The position numbers were made by a program, and so were the translations under genes. The notes under the pieces are model-generated. The model was not told the DNA's origin and made no database searches. It saw nothing but the letters and a program-made list of their open reading frames with translations. DNA of 64,000 bases from Rhodocollybia butyracea. Lineage: Eukaryota; Basidiomycota; Agaricomycetes; Agaricales; Omphalotaceae. This document shows positions 50,885 through 62,653 of this stretch, piece by piece; position 1 is the stretch's first letter; every line of letters begins with the position of its first letter. Location of the stretch: assembly GCA_015501585.1 (NCBI GenBank), contig JADNRY010000082.1:1-64000 (forward strand). Reading direction: 5' to 3'.

Positions 50885-52900
50885 CTATACATATTCAATA
50901 ATATCTTGGAGCTCATCTGGGAGCGTGAATGAAAAAGGAAGCTTCTTCTCCAAAGCACCCATGATTCCGTGCGAAAGTGGGTCAGCCGGATTAGATTTGG
51001 TATTAATATAGATGAGCTTGGGTTCAATGATCAGAGAAGATAGGACCGCATAAGTACGTCGGATGGAAAGATTGATCCAACGATTGGGGCTACGGGCTTT
51101 ATGCATAGCACCAATAGTGCCATCGTTATCGGATCGCATAAGGATGAACATGTTATGAATATTCATTGCTTCCAGATAGTATACCACAAGCTCGATGGCC
51201 ATCGAATCCAGAGGCCGATACCCCAACTAGTCGATGCATCAGCAAATATACCAAGGTCCTGAAGAGGTCCTCGTGGATATAGTTGTCGGAATACATTGGG
51301 TTTCTCTAGAGTGTCTCGCCACCATTTTAGTTCCCGGATGACCGACGTAGGTAAAAACTTTCCCAAGTCGGGTTCACGATCCCTGTAAGAGGCGGCAAAA
51401 GATGAAATTGCTGGGAGGTGTGAACGGCCGTCTCTGTGTACGAATGTCACATAGCAGAGAGTTCCATGGATTGACTCCACCATGACTAAAGGTACTCTCC
51501 GTGAGGAATAACTGTCAAGTAAGATGTTAACGCGAAATATGTATTTCAAGCGTTTTTCATCTGGGATGCTCACTCGCCGTTGAGGGATATCCCATTTGAG
51601 ACCAATGAACACAAAGGTAAAGATGAAGAAAGGGTCGCCCTTCTTGTCAGGAGAGTGCCAAGGAATATTGAGTGAGGCGATGAGGGAAAGAGCTAGTTCG
51701 TGGTCATAAGGATAAGAGCCATCGGGATTTGGTGTGCGGAATGTGGCAAAATCATCCTCTATTTTAGCAATAGGGATACTCCTTTAGCGGACCAAATTTC
51801 ACGGAAAGCTGAAGAAATCATCCCGGCGTTGCTGCTTGCAGGCAATGCCCCAAAGCAGAATGTATGATTGATCCGAAAACCTCCTGAATTATCTCTAATT
51901 ACCAGATATGGCTTGTGAGACGGATGGAGAGGAACGGTTCGGTGGAATTTCTGAATGTCCATTGTGCAAGCCTGTGTCCCAGGAGGTGCTTGGATGATCT
52001 ATGAATATCCATATAAGTGACTGGATCATCAAGATGATATATATATATATAGAAAGAGCAGGATCGCTGGTAGGATCACCAAAGACTGGATTGTCTAGGC
52101 TGGATCACCTCGATGTATGGCCAGATTGCCTCGGTGGAATCACCGTATAATAAATTGATGAAAAGACTCACCCATTTGGCTATCATGGAGGCCGAGTCAA
52201 AAGACGTAGGAAATTTTTCCTTTTCAACAAAGGAGTTTACCGAATCCATCCATACCCCATCTGAATCAAAACCACCCTTTGAAGCATTTGAACAAATCCT
52301 GAGCTTTGGCGGCTTGTCAGGTCCCTGACTGGATTCAGCGACTATAAGCGATATGCAGACAAATTTTCCGCCAAGAATTCGTTCAACCTCAGCCTGCGTG
52401 TACGGGCCTGATATCCTATGACCCTTATCCTCTTCCAAAAAATAATCTTCTACAAATTTGGCGTGCTTCGAGACCGAGGAATGATTGGGTATGATAACAG
52501 TGTTGCAAATCGGGGGCATGTTGCCAAGATGGAAACCTTCGGTGAGATTTCGAACAAGAAAAGGGAAGCGATTAGACAAGTCTTGAAGACCGAGTTCAAC
52601 ATAGAAAGCTGAGGCGTTATAAGGAGTCACAATACGATAGAAAACTTCTCTCTCTTCAGGAGAGGCATCAGCCACTGGTTGTCTGGGTATAACGTTGGTT
52701 GCGAAATCATAAAACGGAAGTGGTTCGGGAAGTGGATTGGTGATAAAGGGATTAATTTGAACATCTGCAGTCACGATGGTACTCTCGCGCCCAATGGGCG
52801 CCACCGCAAAGTGAGCAGATGTGTTCGGAATCAGGACACCCTTTTGTACATCTTCCCCAGCAATTGTAGGCAAAACAGATCTTACCTCCTTTCGGAGATT
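50885..52900 (-). pseudogene. Reverse transcriptase/RNase H of the retroelement, broken
   Basis: Minus-strand pieces in order: KPPKLRICSNASKGG and VNSFVEKEKFPTSFDSASMI (RT fingers), a 173-nt GT-AG intron-like gap at 51999-52171, then APPGTQACTMDIQKFHRTVP and GGFRINHTFCFGALPASSNA. The catalytic box reads KIEDDF, one frame away from the preceding part (shift near 51780). Next come FIGLKWDIPQRRVS, FADASTSWGIG, and after a further break SDNDGTIGAMHKARS and NPADPLSHG of RNase H. The break near 51220 lacks the middle of RNase H. One shift plus one deletion make it non-functional. Confidence 0.8.
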
Positions 52901-54233
52901 TGAGGTTGTTTCCATCGTAAGAGGCCCATGCATTGGGGTGAGAAACATCGTCATTGAGACTGTGTCCCTTGTCACCGCATCTGATGCAACGCGGACTGGG
53001 ACTACCTTCCGTGTTGCGCGATGGAAAGGGATTGCGACCCAAGTCGCGTCCATAACCAGAGTCTCGACCATAGTCGCGACCGTTACCCCGATGGTACTTG
53101 AAACCACGTCGACCGCGGAATGATGGACCACTAGAGGTGGTGGGAGTGTTATGTGAAGAGCTGGCGGTGGGATTGGAGGTGGACGTGTTGGCTTGGAAAT
53201 AAGAGCTGGTGGATTGGCTGTTTCTTCGGAATTTTTCATCGATATTCCGGTCTGAATCTGCTTTGCCTAAAGCGAGTAAGTAAGGGAGTTCAACGAAATC
53301 TCTATTAAGCTCAAAGTGCTTTTTTCGAAGATCAAGTTCATGAGATCTCCAGTATGGGAAAAGGGATTCAGCTTCTGGTTGTTTGCTGAAGAAGCCATAA
53401 TGTTTGATGAAAAACTTAGGCCGTGCAGCGTCCTCCTTGTCTTTGTAGCGCGAGCATTTGAATAGATAATGGTTATCTGAAGCTTGTAACCATTGAACGA
53501 ACGTCATATCCTCCTCCCTGTATGGACCGGCCTCTGGAGATTCCTTCATCAGCTTCTGGATATCAGCAATGTCGAGGGTGAGAGGCTTTCCCGGTATATG
53601 CGAATTCTTGACACGTTTAAAGTCGTTGATTCTAGCATTAATAAAATTAACATTCTTTTCGGTGAAGAAGTTCAGAGGAAATTGTCGAGTGACATTAGGT
53701 GTGAGTAACATAATATCAGGAAAAGATATATCGGCGGGTTGGGTTGGGTCGTGCTTGGTCAGAACGACATCGGGTTCCTCGCCAACAGTCATATGGGCCA
53801 CTGGAGCGGGCATAGGGTTGTTCTGGACCTGACTAGGAGCAGGGTTAGCTGCATTTTCTCTTTCTGTACATTCCTTTTCCCAGTCTTCCTTGTTCCTCCT
53901 CTTTAATTCTGCTATAGTCGCTGGGTCTAGGAAAGCCTTATATTCCTCGAAAACTTTCTCATCTGATCTAATATCATTGAACTCGAAAGTGTCCACAGTG
54001 ATAAGTGATTCGATGTCCGAGACGTTGGGAACTTTAGCGATGAGTTTCAAACGTCGTTTCGCATTGGCGGCCATGATTTCGAAGTTTCGTTCGAGTCGAG
54101 CACGAGGAGAGAGTTTCTTCAACGCAGAGATGGTTGCTACATCTGTATGTGTCCTTTTCGTTCTGTTTGGTCTGTTGAATGACGCGTCATGAGGCTGGAA
54201 ACGTCTTAAGTGAGACCTGGCGATGTTTGTCAT
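52752..54233 (-). CDS. Gag-like protein of the retroelement
   Basis: 493 aa from MTNIARSHLRRFQPHDASFN, the first ATG after A1; the frame stays open through A1 upstream but that part is repeat sequence. The centre is helical and charged. The C-terminal part is Ser-rich, then RG/GYGRD-rich, then has Cys/His clusters of the retroviral-knuckle type (CIRCGDKGHSLNDDVSH, CSLCGGAHWAREYHRDC), which would bind RNA. It overlaps the first part of the RT frame in another phase. Confidence 0.75.
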   Translation of the reverse strand: MTNIARSHLRRFQPHDASFNRPNRTKRTHTDVATISALKKLSPRARLERNFEIMAANAKRRLKLIAKVPNVSDIESLITVDTFEFNDIRSDEKVFEEYKAFLDPATIAELKRRNKEDWEKECTERENAANPAPSQVQNNPMPAPVAHMTVGEEPDVVLTKHDPTQPADISFPDIMLLTPNVTRQFPLNFFTEKNVNFINARINDFKRVKNSHIPGKPLTLDIADIQKLMKESPEAGPYREEDMTFVQWLQASDNHYLFKCSRYKDKEDAARPKFFIKHYGFFSKQPEAESLFPYWRSHELDLRKKHFELNRDFVELPYLLALGKADSDRNIDEKFRRNSQSTSSYFQANTSTSNPTASSSHNTPTTSSGPSFRGRRGFKYHRGNGRDYGRDSGYGRDLGRNPFPSRNTEGSPSPRCIRCGDKGHSLNDDVSHPNAWASYDGNNLKSPKGGKICFAYNCWGRCTKGCPDSEHICSLCGGAHWAREYHRDCRCSN

Positions 54234-54243
54234 TGGAAGAAAA

Positions 54244-54397
54244 GACGCGAATTTAGTGATATTTCGTGAGGAAAATGATTGCAGCGGTGAGAGGTTGAAT
54301 AACTCAATCTGTGCCGCCGCTGATTGCACGGCGGCGATAGCTCTCACGCTGCTTATCTTATCCTCTGATAAGCCGCCTTCGGCTGACTTATCTCGGA
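54244..54397 (-). repeat. A1 split direct repeat (5' end)
   Basis: 154 bp, near-identical to A2. Marks the 5' end of the Ngaro-like element; beyond TCTCGGA the sequence is unrelated to the A2/B1 junction. Confidence 0.85.
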
Positions 54398-54845
54398 GAA
54401 TTGATTCTGATGACGTCACGCGATTTTCCATAAATGCAGTGACATCATCGGGATTGATCACTAGGATTGGACTTTCCGAGTGCCGGACTAGGTATTTCGG
54501 GCCATTACTCCACAAAGCGTCTCATCCTGCGGTATATTTCTTGATCCTATCCTTAAACATGCACTATTATATGTTTGTACCTTGTTTCATAGCCTATTCG
54601 TATTTCCGCACCGCCTGCGGAGGCCGCGTATCTTTTACTTATATTCGTAGATACTTCATATCGGCTCCCCTCAGAGTGTTCTCTTATCTCTGAGGTGAGC
54701 CTACTTACTTCCTTTATACTTACTTTTACTGATGAGGTCCATAGCTGTAGCTTACTGCGTACTTCGTTAGGTATTTATCAATACAGAGTGTTCTCTTATC
54801 TCTGAGCTGTAGCTTACTGCGTACTTCGTTAGCTCTTACAGTCCT
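54398..54845. other. Flank with nested micro-duplications
   Basis: Two words are each present twice: GAGTGTTCTCTTATCTCTGA (54674 and 54786) and TGTAGCTTACTGCGTACTTC (54746 and 54808). The duplicated block replaces the place where the 3' end of the terpene synthase should be. Confidence 0.65.
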
Positions 54846-56603
54846 TGCGGTGTACCATTGTCCAATCAAAGCCTCAAAATATCCACCAAGAAAGTCCATA
54901 GCCGCCTGCAGATCTATCTTCTTGGTTTTCATAAAGACCGTGATAATGTTAGCACCACTATGTCCTTTACCCTGCTCCATGTTGTATGAATAAAGATCCT
55001 GTTTGTCGACAGTGAAGACAAGTCAGAATAGCCGCAAACAGGTTTACAACCTTACATTAGCTAAGTAAATGAGATCCATAGTTGCATCATATCCACTGAT
55101 AAAGACAGGGTCATTGTAGACTTCTTGGGGAAGATTGACACCCAAACAATGCTCGACAAGATCAAAGCAGCAACGAACCCCACTCGTTTCTCGACGCATG
55201 GAGATATACCCGCGAATATCCAAGACTTCGCTTGATTCACGCAGTTCAGCTTCTCTGACTACATGAGTGAGATAGACGCAGAAGTGGTCAATGAAGCGGG
55301 AGGCAATGGGGCCAGTACGATCAATGTGATTGGCTTTGAACCTGCCAGAAAAGTGGTCAGACAACTTCAGCAAAGAATCACAGACCGGTGTGTTCGCCTA
55401 CTTACTCTTTCGTCATGCGGCATAACCAGGACCCATCGTCAAATTCAGAGTCATGTAGGGATTTCTGGGTAATAATAGCGGCTTTGTTAACATCTTGACC
55501 ATTCTTTGTGTCGGTGTACTCGTCATATAACCAGGTCAGATTAGCCTATAATAAAAAGCATCGGTATTGACAAAATACATATACTATTATTATTATGAGA
55601 CAAGCTTACAAGATCCATAGTAGCACGTAGACCATCCTTGTCTGCGTAAGGATAGCAGAAAGCATTGATAAGTTCAAATTTGCAATTTTTCCCGCTACCT
55701 TTAGGTAGAGGGTCTTGGTAGGACTCAAATTTATCATTTTTGGCAGGGATCTTCGAAATCTGTTCTTACTCTGGGTAGCCACATGGCGCCGCTCGGCTGC
55801 CTTACGTTCCTACACCATCATTGGCCCATCTATACACAATCTTGGTCAGTAATATATTCAGTTAAATTCGATGTTTCGGCCCATCGGCGTCTCTCGATTG
55901 CCTGCAAGCCGATGGTAGCCACTAATCGTTCAACTTTGTATTTGTTTCTTTGCTTCAACAATGGTATTTTCGTTCGATGTAGGTGGCCATTCTTTCCGCA
56001 ACCCCAACGTCTATCAGGATAGTCAAAATCCTAGTTTCTTTTATATCATATTCACTATTTCGAGGCAACGGCTTGCCCTTTCCGTCGCCTTCGACGTTCT
56101 TACGCGTTACCTACTCTACGGCTTACAACGTGTTCACGACGTCTCTACCTTTTACTCTGTGTGAATGTCCTCCAGGGGTGGACATAGTTCTTGGATCTCA
56201 GTTTGCAGATTCTTGGGCTCGAGCCAAGCTCGAGCGAATTGTACCCATCTAGGTACCGTTCTTCGCTATGTTGTAATTATTGCCTATTACTGGTGTCTCT
56301 AGTCAGTTACTATACTTCTTCTGCTATTCTTATACAAATACAATAAATCACACTTCAAGAATTTGCAGACTGCGATTGGAGGTAGCGGGCCTTGCCGCTT
56401 GCCGGCGCTACTCGATTATCCATGAATGTGAGCATGTTGGGACCGCATATTGATTTGTTGAAGCGGTTGATCCATAATCGAGACTCAGAGCGAACCCCCT
56501 CATAGTGAGGATTCAGGCCGTTGTCGGGAAAAATAGACACTGTCTCCTCCAGGTTGGGCATTAAGAAAGTAGTTAGAGAGCTAATGTGCTGCCGGGAGTC
56601 CAT
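54846..56603 (-). pseudogene. Sesquiterpene synthase, interrupted and 3'-truncated
   Basis: Class I terpene cyclase that would ionise farnesyl diphosphate with Mg2+. N-terminal exon 56415-56603 reads FPDNGLNPHYEGVRSESRLW. After an insert of about 730 bp the frame resumes at 55684 with CKFELINAFCYPYADKDGLR, then exon 55406-55545 with the aspartate-rich motif LYDEYTD, exon 55056-55341 (VRCCFDLVEHCLGVNLPQEV) and exon 54846-54998 with the NSE triad in NDLYSYNMEQGKGHS. Four introns are clean GT-AG. Homology stops at FEALIGQWYTAR, leaving off about the last 50-80 residues with the usual RY pair and closing helices. Both metal sites are intact, so the breaks are probably recent. Confidence 0.78.
55691..56389 (+). 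mobile_element. Candidate insertion inside the terpene synthase
   Basis: Bounded by the inverted words CCCGCTACCT (55691-55700) and AGGTAGCGGG (56380-56389). It lies between the two halves of a conserved terpene synthase segment. A plus-strand frame at 55983-56252 ends DIVLGSQFADSW, a pattern seen in small Agaricomycete proteins and in retropepsin-like domains; the resemblance is weak. No clear target duplication, so the exact ends are uncertain. Confidence 0.4.
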
Positions 56604-58146
56604 TTTGCAATGAAAGATGGAGTGAAGTTTCCGCCCAAGTCTTGCCTTTTATATTCAGGAAGAGCAAATTGGAAGCAGAAACTTGACAGTCTTCGGGACC
56701 AACCACTTGCATCAAGATAGATTTAGATTCTGGATATGTCTAATTACTTACTTGGCTTGTTCACGCGCCGGGTTGCTTCGCATACCCATACCGCATGCGC
56801 ATCTGCTCAGCTATCTGGTTGCGTTATAGCTCAGAATCCTCAGATTACATTGTGGTGATCGGAAGGCAACTTCAAAAATTGCGTGCTTTTGCTTTGCCGT
56901 GTAATTCTGGATACTTACATTTACTAGTGCTTGTGCTTGTCCCGATATGATTTACACCGAAAACTCATAGGAGAATGGATTGAAGCGGTCTCAAAGCCTC
57001 TGCGCCGGGAATCTTTGTCGCCAGATACAGAATTGCTCTAACCGAAGAGAAGTAGAACTGTCCCACAAGGCACCAATATGGTGCCAGTGCGCAATGCATT
57101 TCCTCGGACCTCGGGTGGAGAAAACATGAAAAACTATATTGGTTTTACTAGTAGCCTTGCTTTTCAGCGGCCGGATAGAGGTATGCAGACTCGCTATACA
57201 TTGACGATCTAGATGTGTGTATACTTAGTACTTATAGGATGGAGGTGTAAGTGGGTCTTTGTCACAATCCAGCAGCTTTGACCGTTACGCGAAAACGGCA
57301 GTATAAACACAAACTATGTGTTCAGCCTCTGGATTGTATATAAGCACAACTTGGCGGTTCAAGTGTGGTAAGCCACGGCAGGCTTACAGAAGGCGACTTT
57401 GTCGCTGCCAGATGGATGATCAAATCATCTTGAAACGCTCCACCGAAAAAAAAAAAGTAGAACCGCTCCATCTTATGTATCTGTCACACAGTTCGACGAC
57501 TCGGATATGATATATATATTCTCCACATCACATCTCCTGTAACAGAAAAAGGCATGGTCTGTACTTAGAAGTAGTTGCAGCCAACTAGTAAATTAGTCAT
57601 AAATGCGCCAATTAGTTTCGTTGTGGCCATTATATCTCAACAGAGTAAAAAGATGGAGGTGGTGGTGGCGCCACTAACCGACGTGGTCCCACTTATATAC
57701 TACATGGGTGTCTTATGAAAAGGAGGAGTATTTATAAACATCCGAATAAGTAGAAGATTGCAGAGATTCCCAGTAGATCCTATCGCAGCCCGTCAAATTT
57801 TCTGCCTCGGCCCCGGGAAATAAAAGGACGACTTGGTGCGTGTAGAGAGTATGAGGAACATAGTCGTTGTGCACTTTGAGTATGGGTGTCTATAATCATA
57901 TATCCATGACCGTAAAGTTCCTCCCGGAGAAATACTTTACACAGTGAGTGTTGAGTAGGCTTTGAGCCATACTCGTCTCTTTGGTCGCTGTAAGCCGAGC
58001 ATGTTAATCACAGTGGGGCACTAGGTTCAATTTTCGATCTGTATACCCGAAAGATTGATTTTATAACTTTTATTCCGTCCGAAACTCATCAGTAAATAGT
58101 GGTAGAAAGCTACACCTAGGTATTGCATGGATCTTGAAGCCTACTT
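56604..58146. other. Intergenic stretch
   Basis: Former promoter of the terpene synthase on the left. No gene recognised; a short frame at 57316-57510 is not convincing. An A-run of about 11 lies near 57450. Confidence 0.4.
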
Positions 58147-61100
58147 TTAACATGTGTCTCGAACCACCATCTGATGCGATACAACCAGTAATGGGAACTG
58201 GATCTCATCATCTTCGCTCCCTTGCGCATTTCCACTGCCACCTCCGTGCTCTATATCGTCCATAAACGTTCTGCGCAGAACGAAATTCCAGCTTATACAC
58301 ACTTTCTCTCCATTCATGTTCACATTCGCCAGTGTTCGTGTTTGACGATCAAGTTCAGCCTGAACACCAAGGTACACCAATCCCCCACCAGCACCGGCCT
58401 CTCCCAACCACAGGGAATCATATGCAATCTCTGCCTTCTCCCCCCGCGGAAAAAATGTATACAACCGTTGAGGATCGAGAAGGAGTAACGCAGGAGAAAT
58501 AACAGCAGGAGTCTGGATGGGGAGGGGTGGGCGGTTGAGAGTGCGGGATGTAGAGTATATTCCCGAAGAGGAAGAGGAAGGGAAAGACGAGGATAGAGCG
58601 GTCGAAGTGACGAAATGGGAAGCAAATTCAAGGGTGGGGGATAGGTTGGGAGTGGAGCGAGAACTGGAATTACTGGGACTCGCTCTCGAATTGGAACTGG
58701 AACTTGTACTCGGAATGGTATTCGGGACTATAACCGAGCATGAGAACACAGCACTGGGAGCATAGGCATTCACGAGTGAGTGTCGGTTGTATTCCCAGGC
58801 ATTGATGTATCTTTGTGGACATAGCAAGTCAGTGAACGAGAAGCAAAAGAAGAAAAATAAAAGCTACCGTCGAAGGAATTCAACTGCCAATGCTTCCATT
58901 TCCGATTTTTCATCCATTGAGTCCGCTTCCATCTCTCCCTCGACATCATTTTCAACATTGACATCATATCCTTTCATTCCCGATGCTACCTCGTTCATTT
59001 CGATCTGGTTCCTTGACTGGTCTACGACTTCCTTCCCTCGTGCTATAGGCTGAACATTTGAATTATTGGCACTAGGATCGACAAACCAGATGCTTTGAAT
59101 CGGACTACTGGAATTCCGCTCATAGCTGCTGGATCTGAAATCGTCATCCGAAGGTTGCACAGGAGGATGTCCTATATCCCCATCTTCATCGATGGCTTGA
59201 CATACGTCCAATGGATCAGAATCGCCCATTCGAGTCTGGCTCTCTCGACTCTGAACTTCATCTTTCAGTTGAGGTGGACGCTCAAGTTGAGTTACCATCA
59301 TTGCCCCACGTTTTCCCCGGGTCGAGGTACCACTCTTCTTACGGCCAGTTTCATCTTCCACATCTTCGATATCACCGACAATGACCACTGTCGATATATC
59401 GTGAAAGTCAAACATAGATGTAGGAGGTGGTGGGGTGTGCGTAGGCGTAAGAGGATGAGGCATAGGAACGACTTTCGATTTCGACTCCACTGAATGCAAA
59501 TCTCGCGAGGAAGGTCCAGCGGTGTCAAGGCGAGGATCAGATAGGTGAGGGGGAGATGGTGTAGGCATAGGTGTAATTTTGTTCGTACTAGCTGTATTAT
59601 CCAAGTAGGACGATATAAGTGAACTTGAATTAGTAAAAGCACCTGAAGCTGGTTGCCCATGCGTCTCCTGTATGTTCTGTGTCTGCGTCTGCGGTCGCAG
59701 TGAACTAGGACCAACAGAACGCGATCCAGATCCGAGTCGAACGAGCAGTGGAGGGTCGTATCGAGAACGAGGCTGAGAGTCATCGTCCGCTGGAGGGGAG
59801 TTGTCTGGAGGACGAGGATGGGCATAGCTAGCGGTGCTGTCGATGCGAGCTGGTTCAACATCATCTTGCGTAAGATCAATAATCATATCCGCGTCGCCTC
59901 GAGTACCGAAGTCGAAATTGGACTCCTGCAGCTTCATCGGACTAGGACTCGGTGTCGGGCTCGGTCTTGAAGCCGGAGGTGATATTGCAAGAACGGGAGG
60001 CGAAGAAGGAAGGGAATGTAGAGGTGGATCTGCGGTCGTCAGGGACGAGGGATCATTATGAATAGGCGAAGATTCATTTTTGATAGCTATCAAAGTCCGG
60101 CGGAGTACTTCGAACGATTGGAGCAGAAGATTGACCTCGTCGGTACCAGTATGAGGATTGACATTATGTTCCGAGTCGATGAGTTGTGGTGGACGTGGCT
60201 CGACTTGTTTCTGCGCTGGACTCGGTATTGCAGTACACGGTGGTGAAGACGACGGCGATTCTCGAGCTAGAGGTGCAACATCAGGAGAATGTGAAGAAAT
60301 AGCTCCCCTAGCAGCAGCGAGTTGATCAATCAAGTTTTCGTTCCTCTCCGTTTCCAAGATTTCTTTCTGTTTTCCTTTGCCTATATTCCTCACACTGCCC
60401 AGACTGGGTTTCGCATCTCCCCCAACGCTCTTCCTCCTCTCCCAATCAACACACATCCCATCCGGTCTCCACAAAATCCTCATCACCTTCAACCCTCCCT
60501 CTGCAGCTCGTCTACAGCACGTCTCGAGAACTCTGCGCGAGCGGTGCGGAAGTGGGGGTTCGGAACTATTTTGTCCGAAGCGGATATGTGTTTTAGACAG
60601 GCTGCAGGAATAGGATGATATCGTTTTGTACCAGATGTCTGGTTGGCGTCCGGGGTGGAGGGAGAAGGGATAACGTCTAAATCGGGGGGCTCCGATTTTA
60701 TATGCGGTTGGGAAAAGACGGGGGCTTGCGTTGGGTCTCGGGAAGTCGTTGTGGGGGATTCCGAAGGAGAGAGACGAACATCTGCGGGTTCGGACTTGAC
60801 TCTTTCGTTTCCAATAATCTCTTCCACACCTCCCTCGGCATTGCCAGGTTCGTGCTCACCCACCTGGACCTCCCCGACTCTTCAGATTCATCAACAGTCT
60901 TCCTCTTCATATTCCTATTTCTGATTTTCGTAGGCAGCAAATGGGTAAAATCTCGACGGGTCTTTGTTCTGTATCGTGATCTGACACGGAGAGAGAGTTC
61001 GTCGCGGGCTGGTTGTTGATGAGAGTTTTGTTTATTACGGCGGAAGGGAGACGATGTGGTGTCGGCGGAGTGGGTCGAGTAGGCATAGAGGAGCCAGAAG

Positions 61101-62340
61101 AAGCAGCAGTAGAAGGCGTTGAGTCATTACCGAAAAATCCATCACGGTTCGAAGTTCCCATTCTAGCCTGTTTCGAACGCCTATGTTGGTTCCAGTGGTT
61201 GCTAATTTTACGCCCTCCACGAAACCTGAGTCCACCCCGGTTCCTCGTCCACGTCCACGAAATCTAGTGTCATTCCCCATATCCGACACCGGAATTACTT
61301 TCGGCACCTCTGGTTGATGAGAGTACAGAGCGGGTTTAACGGCTGTTAAAGCCTCGTTTGGTTGAAGGTCTTCGGTCGTTCGAGAGGCACGCACGTGAAG
61401 ATTTGGATTGCTGGGTTTCAGTTTCGTGGTACGAGAAGGCAATTTCGGGTTCGAATTTGGATTGCGTATAGGGACTGGGGTTTTCGGAATCCTCTCGACA
61501 GGTACAGTATCGGCCTTGGAAGAAGGGCCTGCTGTCGATTGAGAGACATGACGCGACAAACGAGCCTATTATCACCGAATAGAGGACACAATAAGTGTAA
61601 GTCTGAATCGACTCGATCGTTGAGCTCACCGTTGGACGGGTATCTGCGGCGTCCCCATCGTAGTCATGCTCGCCTCTCGTACGTTTCCGATTCGTCTGTC
61701 GATGTGATGTCTAATGGTGAACGATGCTGATAGCTGAAACTCACAGTAATGTTAGTATTATTCCTGTCATTGTCTACATCCATACTACTATGAAAAGCAC
61801 GCTTCCGAGCCCTAGGCCGTGTAGAAGGCTAGTATAGATATTTCAGAGTTATTTCAGTGCATCCCGAAACGAAGAAAGAACCAATCAACGCACTGTTGCT
61901 TGCACAACTTGGCTATAACCCTCTTGTCCACTTGTGCTGGACTTGGAGTTATTACCCACATCCATATCCTTCATTCCTGGCTTCCTCTCGTCTGCGCGAT
62001 ACAAGTGCGGTACACTGTTCGAGTTGTAGGAATACGGATAGGCCCAGCTTGAATCTACTCGCGATAATCCTGATATCGAAGTCGAGCTTGAGCTCAAATT
62101 GCTGTTGAAGCTATTCGGGTGGTCGTTCAAGTTCAAGTTCAAGTCGCCATACACCATGGAATTAGGACCCGAATTTGGATTCGGATGGCGATTAAAAGTC
62201 CGAGAAGAGACAAAATATGGCGTGTAAGTGTGTGTATATGTAGGAGTAGGCATTGTTGTTGATGAAATAGTTGGAACTGAGGGAATCGCGGGTCTCTCTG
62301 AGCCGCGACTGGTGTTAGCCGTGTTCGTGTTTGGGGTCAT
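58147..62340 (-). CDS. Long disordered protein with C-terminal NTF2-like domain
   Basis: Possibly a nuclear mRNA-export-related protein (NXF/Mex67-type NTF2 fold); function not established. Start MTPNTNTANTSRGSERPAIP. The first 1000 or so residues are Ser/Pro/Thr-rich with an RG patch (RFRGRGRGTG), SUMO-like and acidic motifs (VKSEP, IKSEPPD), and a short conserved element LKVMRILWRPDGMCVDW. The C-terminal domain begins AVEFLRRYINAWEYNRHSLV and continues NAYAPSAVFSCSV and WNFVLRRTF to VVSHQMVVRD, the NTF2 pattern; the intron after FLRR keeps frame. No LRR or UBA domain was seen. Between ELQREG and LKVMRI (near 60490) the frame shifts by one at a G-run: a sequencing error or a disabling change. 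Confidence 0.55.
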
Positions 62341-62653
62341 AGTAGAGATCAGTATTTCCAGTAATGTTCAAGTATCCTCCCTGCTTTTTCCTTCTTCTTC
62401 TCGTCAAAATCAACAGCGCGAAACAAGCATATAGTGTGAGGGGCCAGAATCGAGAATGCTCAAGAAATTTGGTGGACCCTCGATGTGGTCGAGCGTTGTA
62501 GAATCGAATGTTGGAGATGCATCTCAGCGGTTATTTTTCTCTGGCGCTAAAACTGAGATATATCTATTGTTCGTTGTTCGACTCGCGTTTTTTATAAAAA
62601 AAATATCTATCTCTAAAAGACAGTGAACAACAGCTGTGTATCACGCGCTCATT
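62341..62653. other. Divergent promoter region
   Basis: Shared upstream region of the NTF2-domain gene (-) and the F-box gene (+). An A-rich run (TTTTTTATAAAAAAAATAT) lies at about 62590, some 60 bp before the F-box start. Confidence 0.5.

Larger units (their letters stand above)
48581..54397 (-). mobile_element. Ngaro-like tyrosine-recombinase retrotransposon
   Basis: Read on the minus strand the order is A1 (54397-54244), gag, RT/RNase H, tyrosine recombinase, B1 (49128-49010), A2 (49009-48856), spacer, B2 (48699-48581). A1 and A2 are near-identical 154-bp direct repeats; B1 and B2 are near-identical 119-bp direct repeats; B1 abuts A2 exactly. These split direct repeats and a YR gene in place of an integrase define Ngaro-type elements. 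The RT/RH part carries a frameshift and a deletion, so this copy cannot move on its own, though gag and YR frames are open. Confidence 0.88.

Noticed and set aside
54398..54515. Upstream extension of the gag frame beyond A1
   Set aside because: The extension lies outside the 5' repeat of the element; open by chance through flanking DNA.
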